In this document: positions 37,360 to 44,103 of the stretch, one piece after another
Position numbering within the stretch: position 1 is the first letter of the stretch
Layout: every line of letters starts with the position of its first letter
Assembly: GCA_905182185.1 (NCBI GenBank)
Contig: CAJJAP010000002.1
Span: 53,158 to 117,157 of the forward strand
Source: an uncultured Candidatus Poseidoniales archaeon
GTDB lineage: Archaea; Thermoplasmatota; Poseidoniia; Poseidoniales; Poseidoniaceae
Direction: 5' to 3'
DNA length: 64,000 nt
The notes under the pieces: generated by a model
What the model was told of the DNA's origin: nothing
Seen by the model: only the letters and a program-made list of their open reading frames with translations
Databases searched by the model: none
Program-made: the position numbers and the translations under genes

Positions 37360-37572
37360 ATGTTCGGAATTGATGCCATCACCAATTTCGACCTATCTGA
37401 TTGGTTGTTGAATAGTTTATTTAATATTCAAAATCCGTTTGCCATATATTTCTGGTTAGTTACAATCATAATAATATTGAGATTCACATTCATCATTATT
37501 CCGCTTGTGAAATTAATTAGTTTGTTTAGTGGCAAAAGAGGTGCTAAGGCATTTTCAGCTTTTTTAAGTTGA
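37360..37572 (+). CDS. Small membrane protein (island gene 5)
   Basis: A 70-residue protein from the ATG at 37360, with a strongly hydrophobic stretch IYFWLVTIIIILRFTFIIIPLVKLISLF. Its stop overlaps the next start (TTGA). No family recognised. Confidence 0.45.
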   Translation: MFGIDAITNFDLSDWLLNSLFNIQNPFAIYFWLVTIIIILRFTFIIIPLVKLISLFSGKRGAKAFSAFLS

Positions 37573-37823
37573 GGAAGATAAATTCTTCCGCCTTTAAGCC
37601 GTTAGAACATTACTTGTTATTTGAATCATTCAGAATGTTAACACCTGGTTTATGTGCAATCTTGTTGAGATCAATACTCGGCGAATCACTCATTTATGAG
37701 TGGGATTTTATTCAACTATGGATCATATTTCCTTCAATTATAGTGTGGTTGTTATACAACCTTATTGGAATAAAAGAAAGTAATCGCGATTACTTTCTTC
37801 AAAAACCCTTGCCCCTAAAATAA
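37569..37823 (+). CDS. Two-helix membrane protein (island gene 6, perhaps frameshifted into the next segment)
   Basis: An 84-residue product from a TTG start overlapping the preceding stop. Two likely helices (MLTPGLCAILLRSILG and LWIIFPSIIVWLLYNLIG). After its stop the +1 frame is open through to 38262, the same displacement seen at other split genes here, so genes 6 and 7 may be one protein with the break in the CCCC run near 37814. Confidence 0.4.
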   Translation: MRKINSSAFKPLEHYLLFESFRMLTPGLCAILLRSILGESLIYEWDFIQLWIIFPSIIVWLLYNLIGIKESNRDYFLQKPLPLK

Positions 37824-37824
37824 A

Positions 37825-38262
37825 TGTACCCTTTACCAGCAATGTAAAGAAAAGACTTTCAATACTGCTCCTATAATCTCAACATTATTCTCCAAAATAG
37901 TAACATTTAGAAAACAAACAGAAGAAATAAGGAATATTAACCCGGGTGAAAAGTCAATTCCATACGAAATGAATCTAGAAAAGATGCGTGTAAGTTCAAA
38001 TTCTGACGATGGTATTGAAACTAAAGGCAAATCCATTGATAACAAAGCAATATTCCACAATACAAAGGAATTAGCGAAAAAAGCTCAAACTATCGCTAGC
38101 AATCTTTTAGTTGACGGTAAAAAAGCAGCTATCGCCGCAGCTAGTAAAACAGCAACATCATTTGATGAAAAATTGTCACATCAAATCGAAACAATATTTG
38201 ATCTAAATTCACACCTGAAGAGCATGGCTGTAAAAGATATGTTGAATTCTATAGGTCCATGA
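37825..38262 (+). CDS. Soluble helical segment (island gene 7)
   Basis: The frame is open from 37825 and has an ATG at 37969, giving 97 residues from there. The part before the ATG also reads like protein (IVTFRKQTEEIRNINPG), supporting a fusion with the preceding membrane segment. The rest is alanine- and lysine-rich amphipathic helix (ELAKKAQTIASNLL, KKAAIAAASKTATS). No family recognised. Confidence 0.4.
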   Translation, partial: CTLYQQCKEKTFNTAPIISTLFSKIVTFRKQTEEIRNINPGEKSIPYEMNLEKMRVSSNSDDGIETKGKSIDNKAIFHNTKELAKKAQTIASNLLVDGKKAAIAAASKTATSFDEKLSHQIETIFDLNSHLKSMAVKDMLNSIGP

Positions 38263-38310
38263 ATAATAATCTACGCAATACTACCGTTTACAATCTGATG
38301 AGGGAATCAA

Positions 38311-38484
38311 ATGTCTGAACTAACTTTAATCCAGCTATGCGTAATTACGGTTTCGTGTTCAAGCAGTTCCCCGTGAGCATTCTTTCGGTGATGAAAATTG
38401 CTGATAGATGTTGTCAAATATCAACTACAGGAAGAAATTTTTTCCCCTGAAGGCAAAGGTTCTATTCTCAAAGTAATTTTGTAA
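38311..38484 (+). pseudogene. Short broken coding remnant
   Basis: Between island genes 7 and 8 short frames such as FVFKQFPVSILSVMKIADRCC and SPEGKGSILKVIL follow one another in displaced frames; joining them needs removal of one base at the TTTTTT/CCCC run near 38440. It may be a decayed or mis-sequenced small gene. Confidence 0.25.
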
Positions 38485-38500
38485 CCAAGAACTTGTATTG

Positions 38501-38932
38501 ATGGTTCTATTACTAAGGGATTTTCGCTCATGGGCCTTAGTTTCTCAATTAGAGGAACTTGATCCGGGATACTATACAATACGTCCCGATGAATTTAAAA
38601 TATTAACAATATTGGTCCTAGGTAGTTGGTGTTTATTCGAACTTATTTTGACATTAAAGTTATATCAAAAACTAGATGCAATAACAAATCCCAAAAATGC
38701 TTTACTATCAGTAATGGAGCAATCTGTCACACCTGCAATGAAAATAGCAATGAAGGTACAAGGTGGACCCAAGAAAGCAGTAATAAGAGCGGCAAAAATG
38801 GGTGTAGTAAAAATAACACAAAAGAAACTATCAGAAAACGAGGACGCCGAACCGAGTGCAGTTTCTAATATCGCATTGAAAGCAGTTAATGTTGCTGAAA
38901 CGATTCTGACTCTCCCCTGCCAAAATAATTGA
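38501..38932 (+). CDS. Membrane protein with amphipathic C-terminal helices (island gene 8)
   Basis: A 144-codon frame whose ATG at 38501 follows a TTG. One membrane helix (ILTILVLGSWCLFELILTL) is followed by a basic amphipathic region (AMKIAMKVQGGPKKAVIRAAKMGVV) of similar style to island gene 7. No known family. Confidence 0.5.
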   Translation: MVLLLRDFRSWALVSQLEELDPGYYTIRPDEFKILTILVLGSWCLFELILTLKLYQKLDAITNPKNALLSVMEQSVTPAMKIAMKVQGGPKKAVIRAAKMGVVKITQKKLSENEDAEPSAVSNIALKAVNVAETILTLPCQNN

Positions 38933-38945
38933 TAAAGGAATGGAA

Positions 38946-39083
38946 ATGACCAAAAAGTTTCAAGAATCAAAAGCGAAAAAATTGGAAACATATCCGGCAA
39001 GAAGTGTAAAAACATCATCATTACTGATTTGTTGGTCAATATTTCCTGTAGCCTATATCGTTTTGTTATCCTATGCACTTTGA
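38946..39083 (+). CDS. 45-residue single-helix membrane protein (island gene 9)
   Basis: ATG at 38946 follows GGAATGG and the product has a basic N-terminus and one hydrophobic helix (LLICWSIFPVAYIVLLSYAL) at its end. It closes the small-gene island. Too short to assign. Confidence 0.4.
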   Translation: MTKKFQESKAKKLETYPARSVKTSSLLICWSIFPVAYIVLLSYAL

Positions 39084-39148
39084 TTGAATACCATTTCAGC
39101 CGCCATGTTGAAGAATTGCCGGCGTTGACCTATGGATAAGGGGATACG

Positions 39149-39865
39149 ATGTCACTACTCATTCTGATGCGCCACGGCCAGTCGATGTGGAACGCAGCCA
39201 AGTTATTCACTGGTTGGGTTGATGTTCCACTAACCAATGTTGGAATCGATGAAGCTATACAAGGTGGCAAAGATATCGCTCATCTGGCAATCGATGAAGT
39301 TCATACTTCTACTCTAATCCGAGCACAAATGACTGCAATGCTAGCACTGGCTCAGCACAATGGTGGCAAAACACCAGTATTCCAATACTCTCAACCTGAA
39401 GGTGGAGTTGAAAATGTTTCACAAAATGAATCAAGAATGATTCAGTGGGCCCAAATTAACGGCGATCAAGATACGGATAGCATTCTACCCATTTTTGTTT
39501 CATGGCAACTAAACGAGAGAATGTATGGTGATTTACAAGGACTAAACAAAGATGATACACGTCAGAAATATGGTGACGAACAAGTCCATATCTGGAGACG
39601 TTCATACGATGTTCCACCACCAAATGGGGAATCACTTGAATTGACAGCACAACGCACATTACCTTATCTTGAAAAATCAATTATTCCTTCTTTACAGTCC
39701 GGAAAGAATGTATTCGTCGCAGCTCATGGAAATTCACTGCGCAGTATTATCATGTCACTTGAAGGATTAAGCCGTGAACAAGTGCTGTCATTAGAAGTTC
39801 CAACTGGAATACCAATGGTTTACGAGTTTAGTGATAATCAATGGAATAGATTACAAACATTCTAG
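39149..39865 (+). CDS. gpmA: 2,3-bisphosphoglycerate-dependent phosphoglycerate mutase
   Basis: A 238-residue histidine-phosphatase-fold enzyme interconverting 3- and 2-phosphoglycerate in glycolysis. The phosphohistidine motif LMRHGQSMWN is at the front, then LFTGWVDVPLT as in dPGM, LNERMYGDLQGLNK, and the second catalytic His in AAHGNSLRSI. It is the bacterial cofactor-dependent type, not the archaeal ApgM. AAGGGGA lies just upstream of the ATG. Confidence 0.92.
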   Translation: MSLLILMRHGQSMWNAAKLFTGWVDVPLTNVGIDEAIQGGKDIAHLAIDEVHTSTLIRAQMTAMLALAQHNGGKTPVFQYSQPEGGVENVSQNESRMIQWAQINGDQDTDSILPIFVSWQLNERMYGDLQGLNKDDTRQKYGDEQVHIWRRSYDVPPPNGESLELTAQRTLPYLEKSIIPSLQSGKNVFVAAHGNSLRSIIMSLEGLSREQVLSLEVPTGIPMVYEFSDNQWNRLQTF

Positions 39866-39885
39866 AAATTTTAATTGGTGAGATT

Positions 39886-40413
39886 ATGGTTGAGCTTCCA
39901 TCAAAAACAAAAAGAAATCTACTCATCGTATTATTACTATGTTCACCTTGGTTTGTTTGCCAAGTTTGGATTCAAGTTTCAGCACCGAACGAAGTTTGGA
40001 CTTCGATGCCAACCTGTCCTACTGATTCACAGAACTGCGTTCATTTGGGAGGAGGTGCTTCACAATACGAAGTGCCTGATGAGATGAGTAATGAATTACA
40101 ATCCAATGCTACTACTGTATGGCTATCATTACTTGATTGGGTTGAGGAAAATGATTTAGAAACTCTGCACAAAGAAACTAATGGTACATCTGATTACTAT
40201 ATTCATTTAGTCGAGAGAACAACATTTTGGAGGTTCCCTGACGACTTAGTGGTACGAATCACTCAGAATGAAAATGGTGATGCCAATCAAACATTATCTG
40301 GTTCAGTAATTGAAATACATTCGCAAAGTCGCCTAGGTCAAGATGACTTGGGAGTGAATAATCGTCGCTTAGAGGCACTTCATAGTCACTTGAGTGATGC
40401 TGAATCAATTTGA
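39886..40413 (+). CDS. DUF1499 family protein with N-terminal membrane anchor
   Basis: A 175-residue protein. A hydrophobic N-terminal segment (LLIVLLLCSPWFVCQVWI) precedes a DUF1499 domain with CPTDSQNCVHLGG, FWRFPDDLVVRI and the conserved IEIHSQSRLGQDDLGVNNRRLEAL. The domain's function is unknown. The gene lies 20 bp after gpmA on the same strand. Confidence 0.78.
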   Translation: MVELPSKTKRNLLIVLLLCSPWFVCQVWIQVSAPNEVWTSMPTCPTDSQNCVHLGGGASQYEVPDEMSNELQSNATTVWLSLLDWVEENDLETLHKETNGTSDYYIHLVERTTFWRFPDDLVVRITQNENGDANQTLSGSVIEIHSQSRLGQDDLGVNNRRLEALHSHLSDAESI

Positions 40414-40415
40414 GA

Positions 40416-40868
40416 TTAGTAGAACTCAGCAGAGAACATAACAACCATAACAATCAGTGGCAATATTATTGCTACTAAATTGGCTATGAGTGCAGATTTC
40501 ACTTTCTCTGCTTCTGGGTGACCTGGTTCAGCGCTTCCAATGTTTAATTTAGTCGCCATACTAATTGCCCCGAACACACTGATTAGCCAGCATAAACCAG
40601 GACCCATGATTCCAAAAATAGTAGATACGATACCCATTATTAACCAATCTTTTGCATATATTTTCTTGTATGATTGCGCATGTTGCACAGGGATGTTGAA
40701 TGGAGAAGCACCTTGACTCATTTGCGGATTAACAGTCCCCATCATTACTGGCTGAGGTGGTTGATTGATCACTTGTGGTTGAGGTTGAATCGGTTGTGGC
40801 ATTACTTGAGTAGGTGCTTCGCCCCACGGTGTAATCGGGTCAGTCTTGCCGGAATCGTTTGGCTGCAT
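40416..40868 (-). CDS. Proline/glutamine-rich two-helix membrane protein
   Basis: The ATG at 40868, 26 nt from an AT-rich box, gives 150 residues. The N-terminal half is rich in Pro, Gln, Val and Met (PQPIQPQPQVINQPPQ) and the C-terminal half has two membrane helices (IMGIVSTIFGIMGPGLCWLISVFGAI and ALIANLVAIILPLIVMVVMF), in the style of DUF4190-type proteins. Its function is unknown. Confidence 0.55.
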   Translation of the reverse strand: MQPNDSGKTDPITPWGEAPTQVMPQPIQPQPQVINQPPQPVMMGTVNPQMSQGASPFNIPVQHAQSYKKIYAKDWLIMGIVSTIFGIMGPGLCWLISVFGAISMATKLNIGSAEPGHPEAEKVKSALIANLVAIILPLIVMVVMFSAEFY

Positions 40869-40890
40869 ATAAGCGGCTAAGACTCTCAAA

Positions 40891-40930
40891 ACTTAAATTA
40901 TACCCCGGTGACATAAATAAAAAATTTATT
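40891..40930. promoter_or_regulatory. Divergent promoter region between the two-helix protein and the Smr gene
   Basis: ACTTAAATTA (40891-40900, minus strand) is centred about 26 nt from the ATG at 40868, and AATTTATTT (40923-40931, plus strand) about 24 nt from the ATG at 40950, so both genes may be leaderless. Confidence 0.35.
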
Positions 40931-40949
40931 TTTCATCATATGATTTTAA

Positions 40950-41417
40950 ATGCCTTTAGCGATTAATCATAACAGACGGACTACATGGCCTCGGCCTGAA
41001 TCCAATTTGGTGAAAAATATGGCAGATAGAAAAAACAATCCTGATGAACACAAATTTGGCCGCAATCATCGCCTCAAAGTGAAGAAGGGTAAAGGTAAAG
41101 TAAACAATCAAAACCATAGAACAATCAGTTCATATGGTTCAAATAATTATGGCAACGATAATAATTATAAGCAAATTGATTTGCATAATAATGCTTTACA
41201 TCAAGCCAAGGATAGAATTAAAGATGAATTAAGAGATGCATATTCAGATTCCTTGCCTGGAGTTAAATTCATCCATGGCAATAATAATGGAACTGCAATA
41301 AGAGATTGGTTGCGTAGTGAATCATTCCAACAATTCATTTCCACCAAAAAAATGACTGCTAATCTGTGGTACAATAGTGATGGAGTTACTAATATTTCAT
41401 TTGGAATAAATAATTGA
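40950..41417 (+). CDS. Smr-domain protein
   Basis: A 155-codon frame from the ATG at 40950; another ATG at 41019 behind GGTGA would remove 23 residues. A basic, Asn-rich N-terminus is followed by a compact Smr domain: the IDLHNNALHQAKDRIKDEL start and IHGNNNGTAIRDWLRS, which corresponds to the HGxGxG-LR segment of the family. Smr domains bind or nick DNA or RNA. The glycines of the loop are partly replaced by Asn. Confidence 0.65.
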   Translation: MPLAINHNRRTTWPRPESNLVKNMADRKNNPDEHKFGRNHRLKVKKGKGKVNNQNHRTISSYGSNNYGNDNNYKQIDLHNNALHQAKDRIKDELRDAYSDSLPGVKFIHGNNNGTAIRDWLRSESFQQFISTKKMTANLWYNSDGVTNISFGINN

Positions 41418-41421
41418 ATCT

Positions 41422-42117
41422 TTATTCATCATAGGCTTGCCAATCATCTTGGCCAGGTTCTCTATACCACCAATAGCCATCTTCGTCTTCAAACCATTCA
41501 ACGCCATTTTCATCAACAGAATAGCCTTCATCATCATCTTCCTCTTCATCTGGATTTGCAAGGCCTGACTCTTCAGCGAACTTCTTTTTGATGTCGTCAA
41601 TATCATCTTCAGCACCTGCAAACACTCGATGCTCAGTACGGATTTCGGACTGATGATCTCCAGCGGCTATTGCCTCATCTGATTCTGCGTAGAATTCATC
41701 GGTCATACGCGCTTTAAACTCATCGAATTCATCACGTCCATAACTTCCAACAAACTCTTTGCCGCTAGCGGTCATCAAGTCATCAAGATTCTTTCTCTTA
41801 TCACGTTTTAACTCTGGAGCAGGAGCATCACCTGCATAAAACGCATCTTCTTCTTCAGATAATTTAGGAAAAGACCTACCCTTCGGATCTGCTTCTTCAA
41901 TCGCTTCAATAATTAGGTCATGTTCCTCTTCATCAATATTCTCTTCTTTGAAATTTTGACTAACAATTTGGACCAACTTTTTGAGGTGTCTTGCGAGTTT
42001 TCCCTCATCCTCTTTGTTTTCCTTGACGAGCTTCTCTACTTGCTTGAGTAGCCTTTCGTACGGGCTTCCGGTTATCGCCCCGAAAATTCGCCCAAGGCCT
42101 CCCTTCTTCTTCGCCAT
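41422..42117 (-). CDS. Acidic protein with WW-like C-terminal tail
   Basis: The ATG at 42117 behind an AAAGG site gives 231 residues; an upstream start at 42147 is possible. It begins basic (AKKKGGLGRIFGAITG), continues through charged helices and ends in a very acidic segment and an aromatic tail (EWFEDEDGYWWYREPG). A related ending, FYREPSSGQW, closes the broken surface protein near 26.3 kb. The family is not recognised. Confidence 0.55.
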   Translation of the reverse strand: MAKKKGGLGRIFGAITGSPYERLLKQVEKLVKENKEDEGKLARHLKKLVQIVSQNFKEENIDEEEHDLIIEAIEEADPKGRSFPKLSEEEDAFYAGDAPAPELKRDKRKNLDDLMTASGKEFVGSYGRDEFDEFKARMTDEFYAESDEAIAAGDHQSEIRTEHRVFAGAEDDIDDIKKKFAEESGLANPDEEEDDDEGYSVDENGVEWFEDEDGYWWYREPGQDDWQAYDE

Positions 42118-42170
42118 GTGACGGCCTTTGCTAAACACCCTCTTCAAGGATTCCGCTAAAGTGTTTGAAG

Positions 42171-42944
42171 ATGACCGCCCTTATCATCTGTGAAGGGTTG
42201 GCCAAACTGAGTGAGATGGTAGAACAGTGGCTTGTAGATTTGATGGCATCATATAATGCTGAATCTTTAGCCAAAAAAGAGCAATATAGCGCTCAGGTGC
42301 ACATGCGAGGACATTTGTTTGAAGAACTGGTTTGGTGGGCACTGCAAGCTTTACCAGATGAAATCTTAGTTGGATTGGATGTTGATTCCAAATCTGCGAA
42401 TAGACTTGATGTCGAAACTAAATATCGCAGTTTTAGTCATCGGCGAGATTTATTCCAAGGTCAAGGATACATAATCAATGAAGCCCGTATTGTTAATCGT
42501 GGAGATTCGTATTCAGTTCATCACCTTCCAGAGGAATGGACAGATGGACTTTTTTCAGGAGATAGAGGGTCGAGGGCTGGAAGATTTACTCATTGGTTGC
42601 ATACACATCCAAATGCCCCTGCGATTCCTAGTAATGCTGATGCTGATGCAGCCCAAGAAACAAATGGAATTGATATGATTCTTGGTTTGAGGTTCAGTCC
42701 AGAAGGACCGCTTCCTTGGTTTGATGATGTTGAAGGTCAGAGAAGAACCATGGGTGATGCTGCAAAAGTTGTAAAGAAATCAGGCAAAAAAAGACGCTCT
42801 TTTTTTGCAAGAAATAGTCTGCCAGTACTCGGAGTAGCTCCGAGTGGTCATAAAATTCATGAATTGCAGTTGATTGCATTTCACAAATCAGGTGTAGGGA
42901 TAAATGTGGTATTAGTAGATGAAGAAGGCAATCCAATTGAATAA
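42171..42944 (+). CDS. Second JAMM/MPN-like metalloprotease domain protein
   Basis: From the ATG at 42171 the product has 257 residues. A complete JAMM motif stands at residues 144-157: HTH, seven residues, Ser154, two residues, Asp157, in FTHWLHTHPNAP. The flanks differ strongly from the JAMM protein of the 17-kb operon, with a helical N-terminal 60 residues and a basic insert (KKSGKKRR) after the active site. No E1-like gene is adjacent; the head-to-head neighbour is the acidic WW-tailed protein. It may process a ubiquitin-like or sulfur-carrier protein encoded elsewhere. Confidence 0.62.
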   Translation: MTALIICEGLAKLSEMVEQWLVDLMASYNAESLAKKEQYSAQVHMRGHLFEELVWWALQALPDEILVGLDVDSKSANRLDVETKYRSFSHRRDLFQGQGYIINEARIVNRGDSYSVHHLPEEWTDGLFSGDRGSRAGRFTHWLHTHPNAPAIPSNADADAAQETNGIDMILGLRFSPEGPLPWFDDVEGQRRTMGDAAKVVKKSGKKRRSFFARNSLPVLGVAPSGHKIHELQLIAFHKSGVGINVVLVDEEGNPIE

Positions 42945-42962
42945 TAATAAAAATTGTATTTT

Positions 42963-42969
42963 CTATAAA
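42963..42969 (+). promoter_or_regulatory. Possible TATA box of the DUF2237 gene
   Basis: CTATAAA is centred 23 nt before the ATG at 42989, roughly as for a leaderless gene. Confidence 0.3.
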
Positions 42970-42988
42970 CACAATATTACAATAATGA

Positions 42989-43372
42989 ATGCACACTCGG
43001 AAGTTTATGCACCCATCCTACAATGTCTTAGGGACAAAATTAGAACTTTGTTCAAGTGACCCAATAACAGGCTGGTTTAGAGATGGATGCTGTAATACTG
43101 ATGATAATGACAAAGGCCTACACACAGTATGCTGTGTCTTGACAGAAGAGTTTCTCGAATTTGCAAAGTTGCGAGGAAATGACTTGGTCACACCTGCTCC
43201 ACAGTTTGGTTTTCCTGGATTAAAATCAGGTGACCAGTGGTGTGTTTGCGCTCAAACTTGGCATGATGCATGTGGAGAAGGAGTTGCATGCCCAGTAGTT
43301 TTGGAATCAACACACGAAGAAACACTGCAAATTACAACGATTCAATTACTTGAGCAGCATGCACATAAGTGA
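42989..43372 (+). CDS. DUF2237 family protein
   Basis: A 127-residue protein. Very characteristic stretches are NVLGTKLELCSSDPITGWFRDGCC, GLHTVCCVLTEEFLEFAK, RGNDLVTPAPQFGFPGLK and GDQWCVCAQTWHDA. The many conserved cysteines suggest metal binding. Function is not known; the family is mostly bacterial. It is followed after 12 bp by a pterin dehydratase gene and may be in an operon with it. Confidence 0.85.
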   Translation: MHTRKFMHPSYNVLGTKLELCSSDPITGWFRDGCCNTDDNDKGLHTVCCVLTEEFLEFAKLRGNDLVTPAPQFGFPGLKSGDQWCVCAQTWHDACGEGVACPVVLESTHEETLQITTIQLLEQHAHK

Positions 43373-43384
43373 AGCGGTGATATC

Positions 43385-43717
43385 ATGGAACAATTATCAG
43401 AAAAACAATGTATCCCTTGTAAGGGTGGAGTGCCACCATTATCTACCTCTGAAATGGCTCCATTGCTTACTCAACTAAATCCTGATTGGCAAATAGTAGA
43501 TGGTCATCACCTCTTGCGTGTATGGAGTTTTGATAATTTTGTAAAAGCATTACAATTTACTAATGATGCTGGTGCAATATGTGAACAGGAAGGCCATCAT
43601 GCTGATTTTGAATTATCATGGGGCCGAGTCAGTGCTAAGGTTTGGACCCACAAAATTGATGCTTTAGTGGAAGCGGATTTCATCCTCGCAGCAAAGTTCG
43701 ATACATTAACCAATTAA
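43385..43717 (+). CDS. Pterin-4a-carbinolamine dehydratase family protein
   Basis: A 110-residue protein with the family core: a front CIPCKGGVPPLS, then RVWSFDNFVKALQFTNDAGAICEQEGHHADFELSWGRVSAKVWTH, which holds the active-site His pair and Asp. The enzyme dehydrates 4a-hydroxytetrahydrobiopterin in aromatic amino acid hydroxylation; in organisms without those enzymes it may aid molybdopterin or act in repair. A GGTGATATC lies before the ATG. Confidence 0.88.
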   Translation: MEQLSEKQCIPCKGGVPPLSTSEMAPLLTQLNPDWQIVDGHHLLRVWSFDNFVKALQFTNDAGAICEQEGHHADFELSWGRVSAKVWTHKIDALVEADFILAAKFDTLTN

Positions 43718-43728
43718 GCAAACGATTT

Positions 43729-44103
43729 TTACGGCCAAAAGTCAAGGTTCGGCAAATCAAATTTGATGATTCCGTAATCTGCTCCAATGCTTAGCATCTT
43801 GTCGTTGGCTTGTTGATCACTCGACATCGCAATAATCTTGTTTGGCCGTTGAATCTCTTTTCGTTTTACAGCATCATTGAGTGCAACTAACAGGTCATAG
43901 CCCTTAGTCGGTGGCATAAAGTGGTCAAGTAACAATATTTCAGGTGAAAATTGTTTTATTACATTCAAAAAATCCTTTGAATTCCAATGTTGTAAAAAAT
44001 CAATTTCCGTCATATCAACAGAACCACTGATGAGTAGGGCTTCAATGTCATATCCGTCTTCAAAGGCAAGAACTTTCATTTTGCCCTCTCCACAATCACT
44101 CAT
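43729..44103 (-). CDS. Response-regulator receiver-like protein
   Basis: The ATG at 44103 overlaps the stop of the preceding peptidase gene (ATGA); an ATG at 44079 behind GAGAGGG is also good. The 116-124 residue product has the CheY layout: KVLAFEDGYD with acidic residues, the phospho-acceptor strand EILLLDHFMPPTKG, a Ser in IIAMSSDQQ and a Lys in YGIIKFDLP. No output domain or histidine kinase is nearby, so it is a single-domain receiver. Confidence 0.62.
   Translation of the reverse strand: MSDCGEGKMKVLAFEDGYDIEALLISGSVDMTEIDFLQHWNSKDFLNVIKQFSPEILLLDHFMPPTKGYDLLVALNDAVKRKEIQRPNKIIAMSSDQQANDKMLSIGADYGIIKFDLPNLDFWP

Noticed and set aside
39149..39865. Archaeal cofactor-independent phosphoglycerate mutase
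   Set aside because: The RHGQS and AAHGNS motifs are those of the bacterial 2,3-BPG-dependent enzyme.
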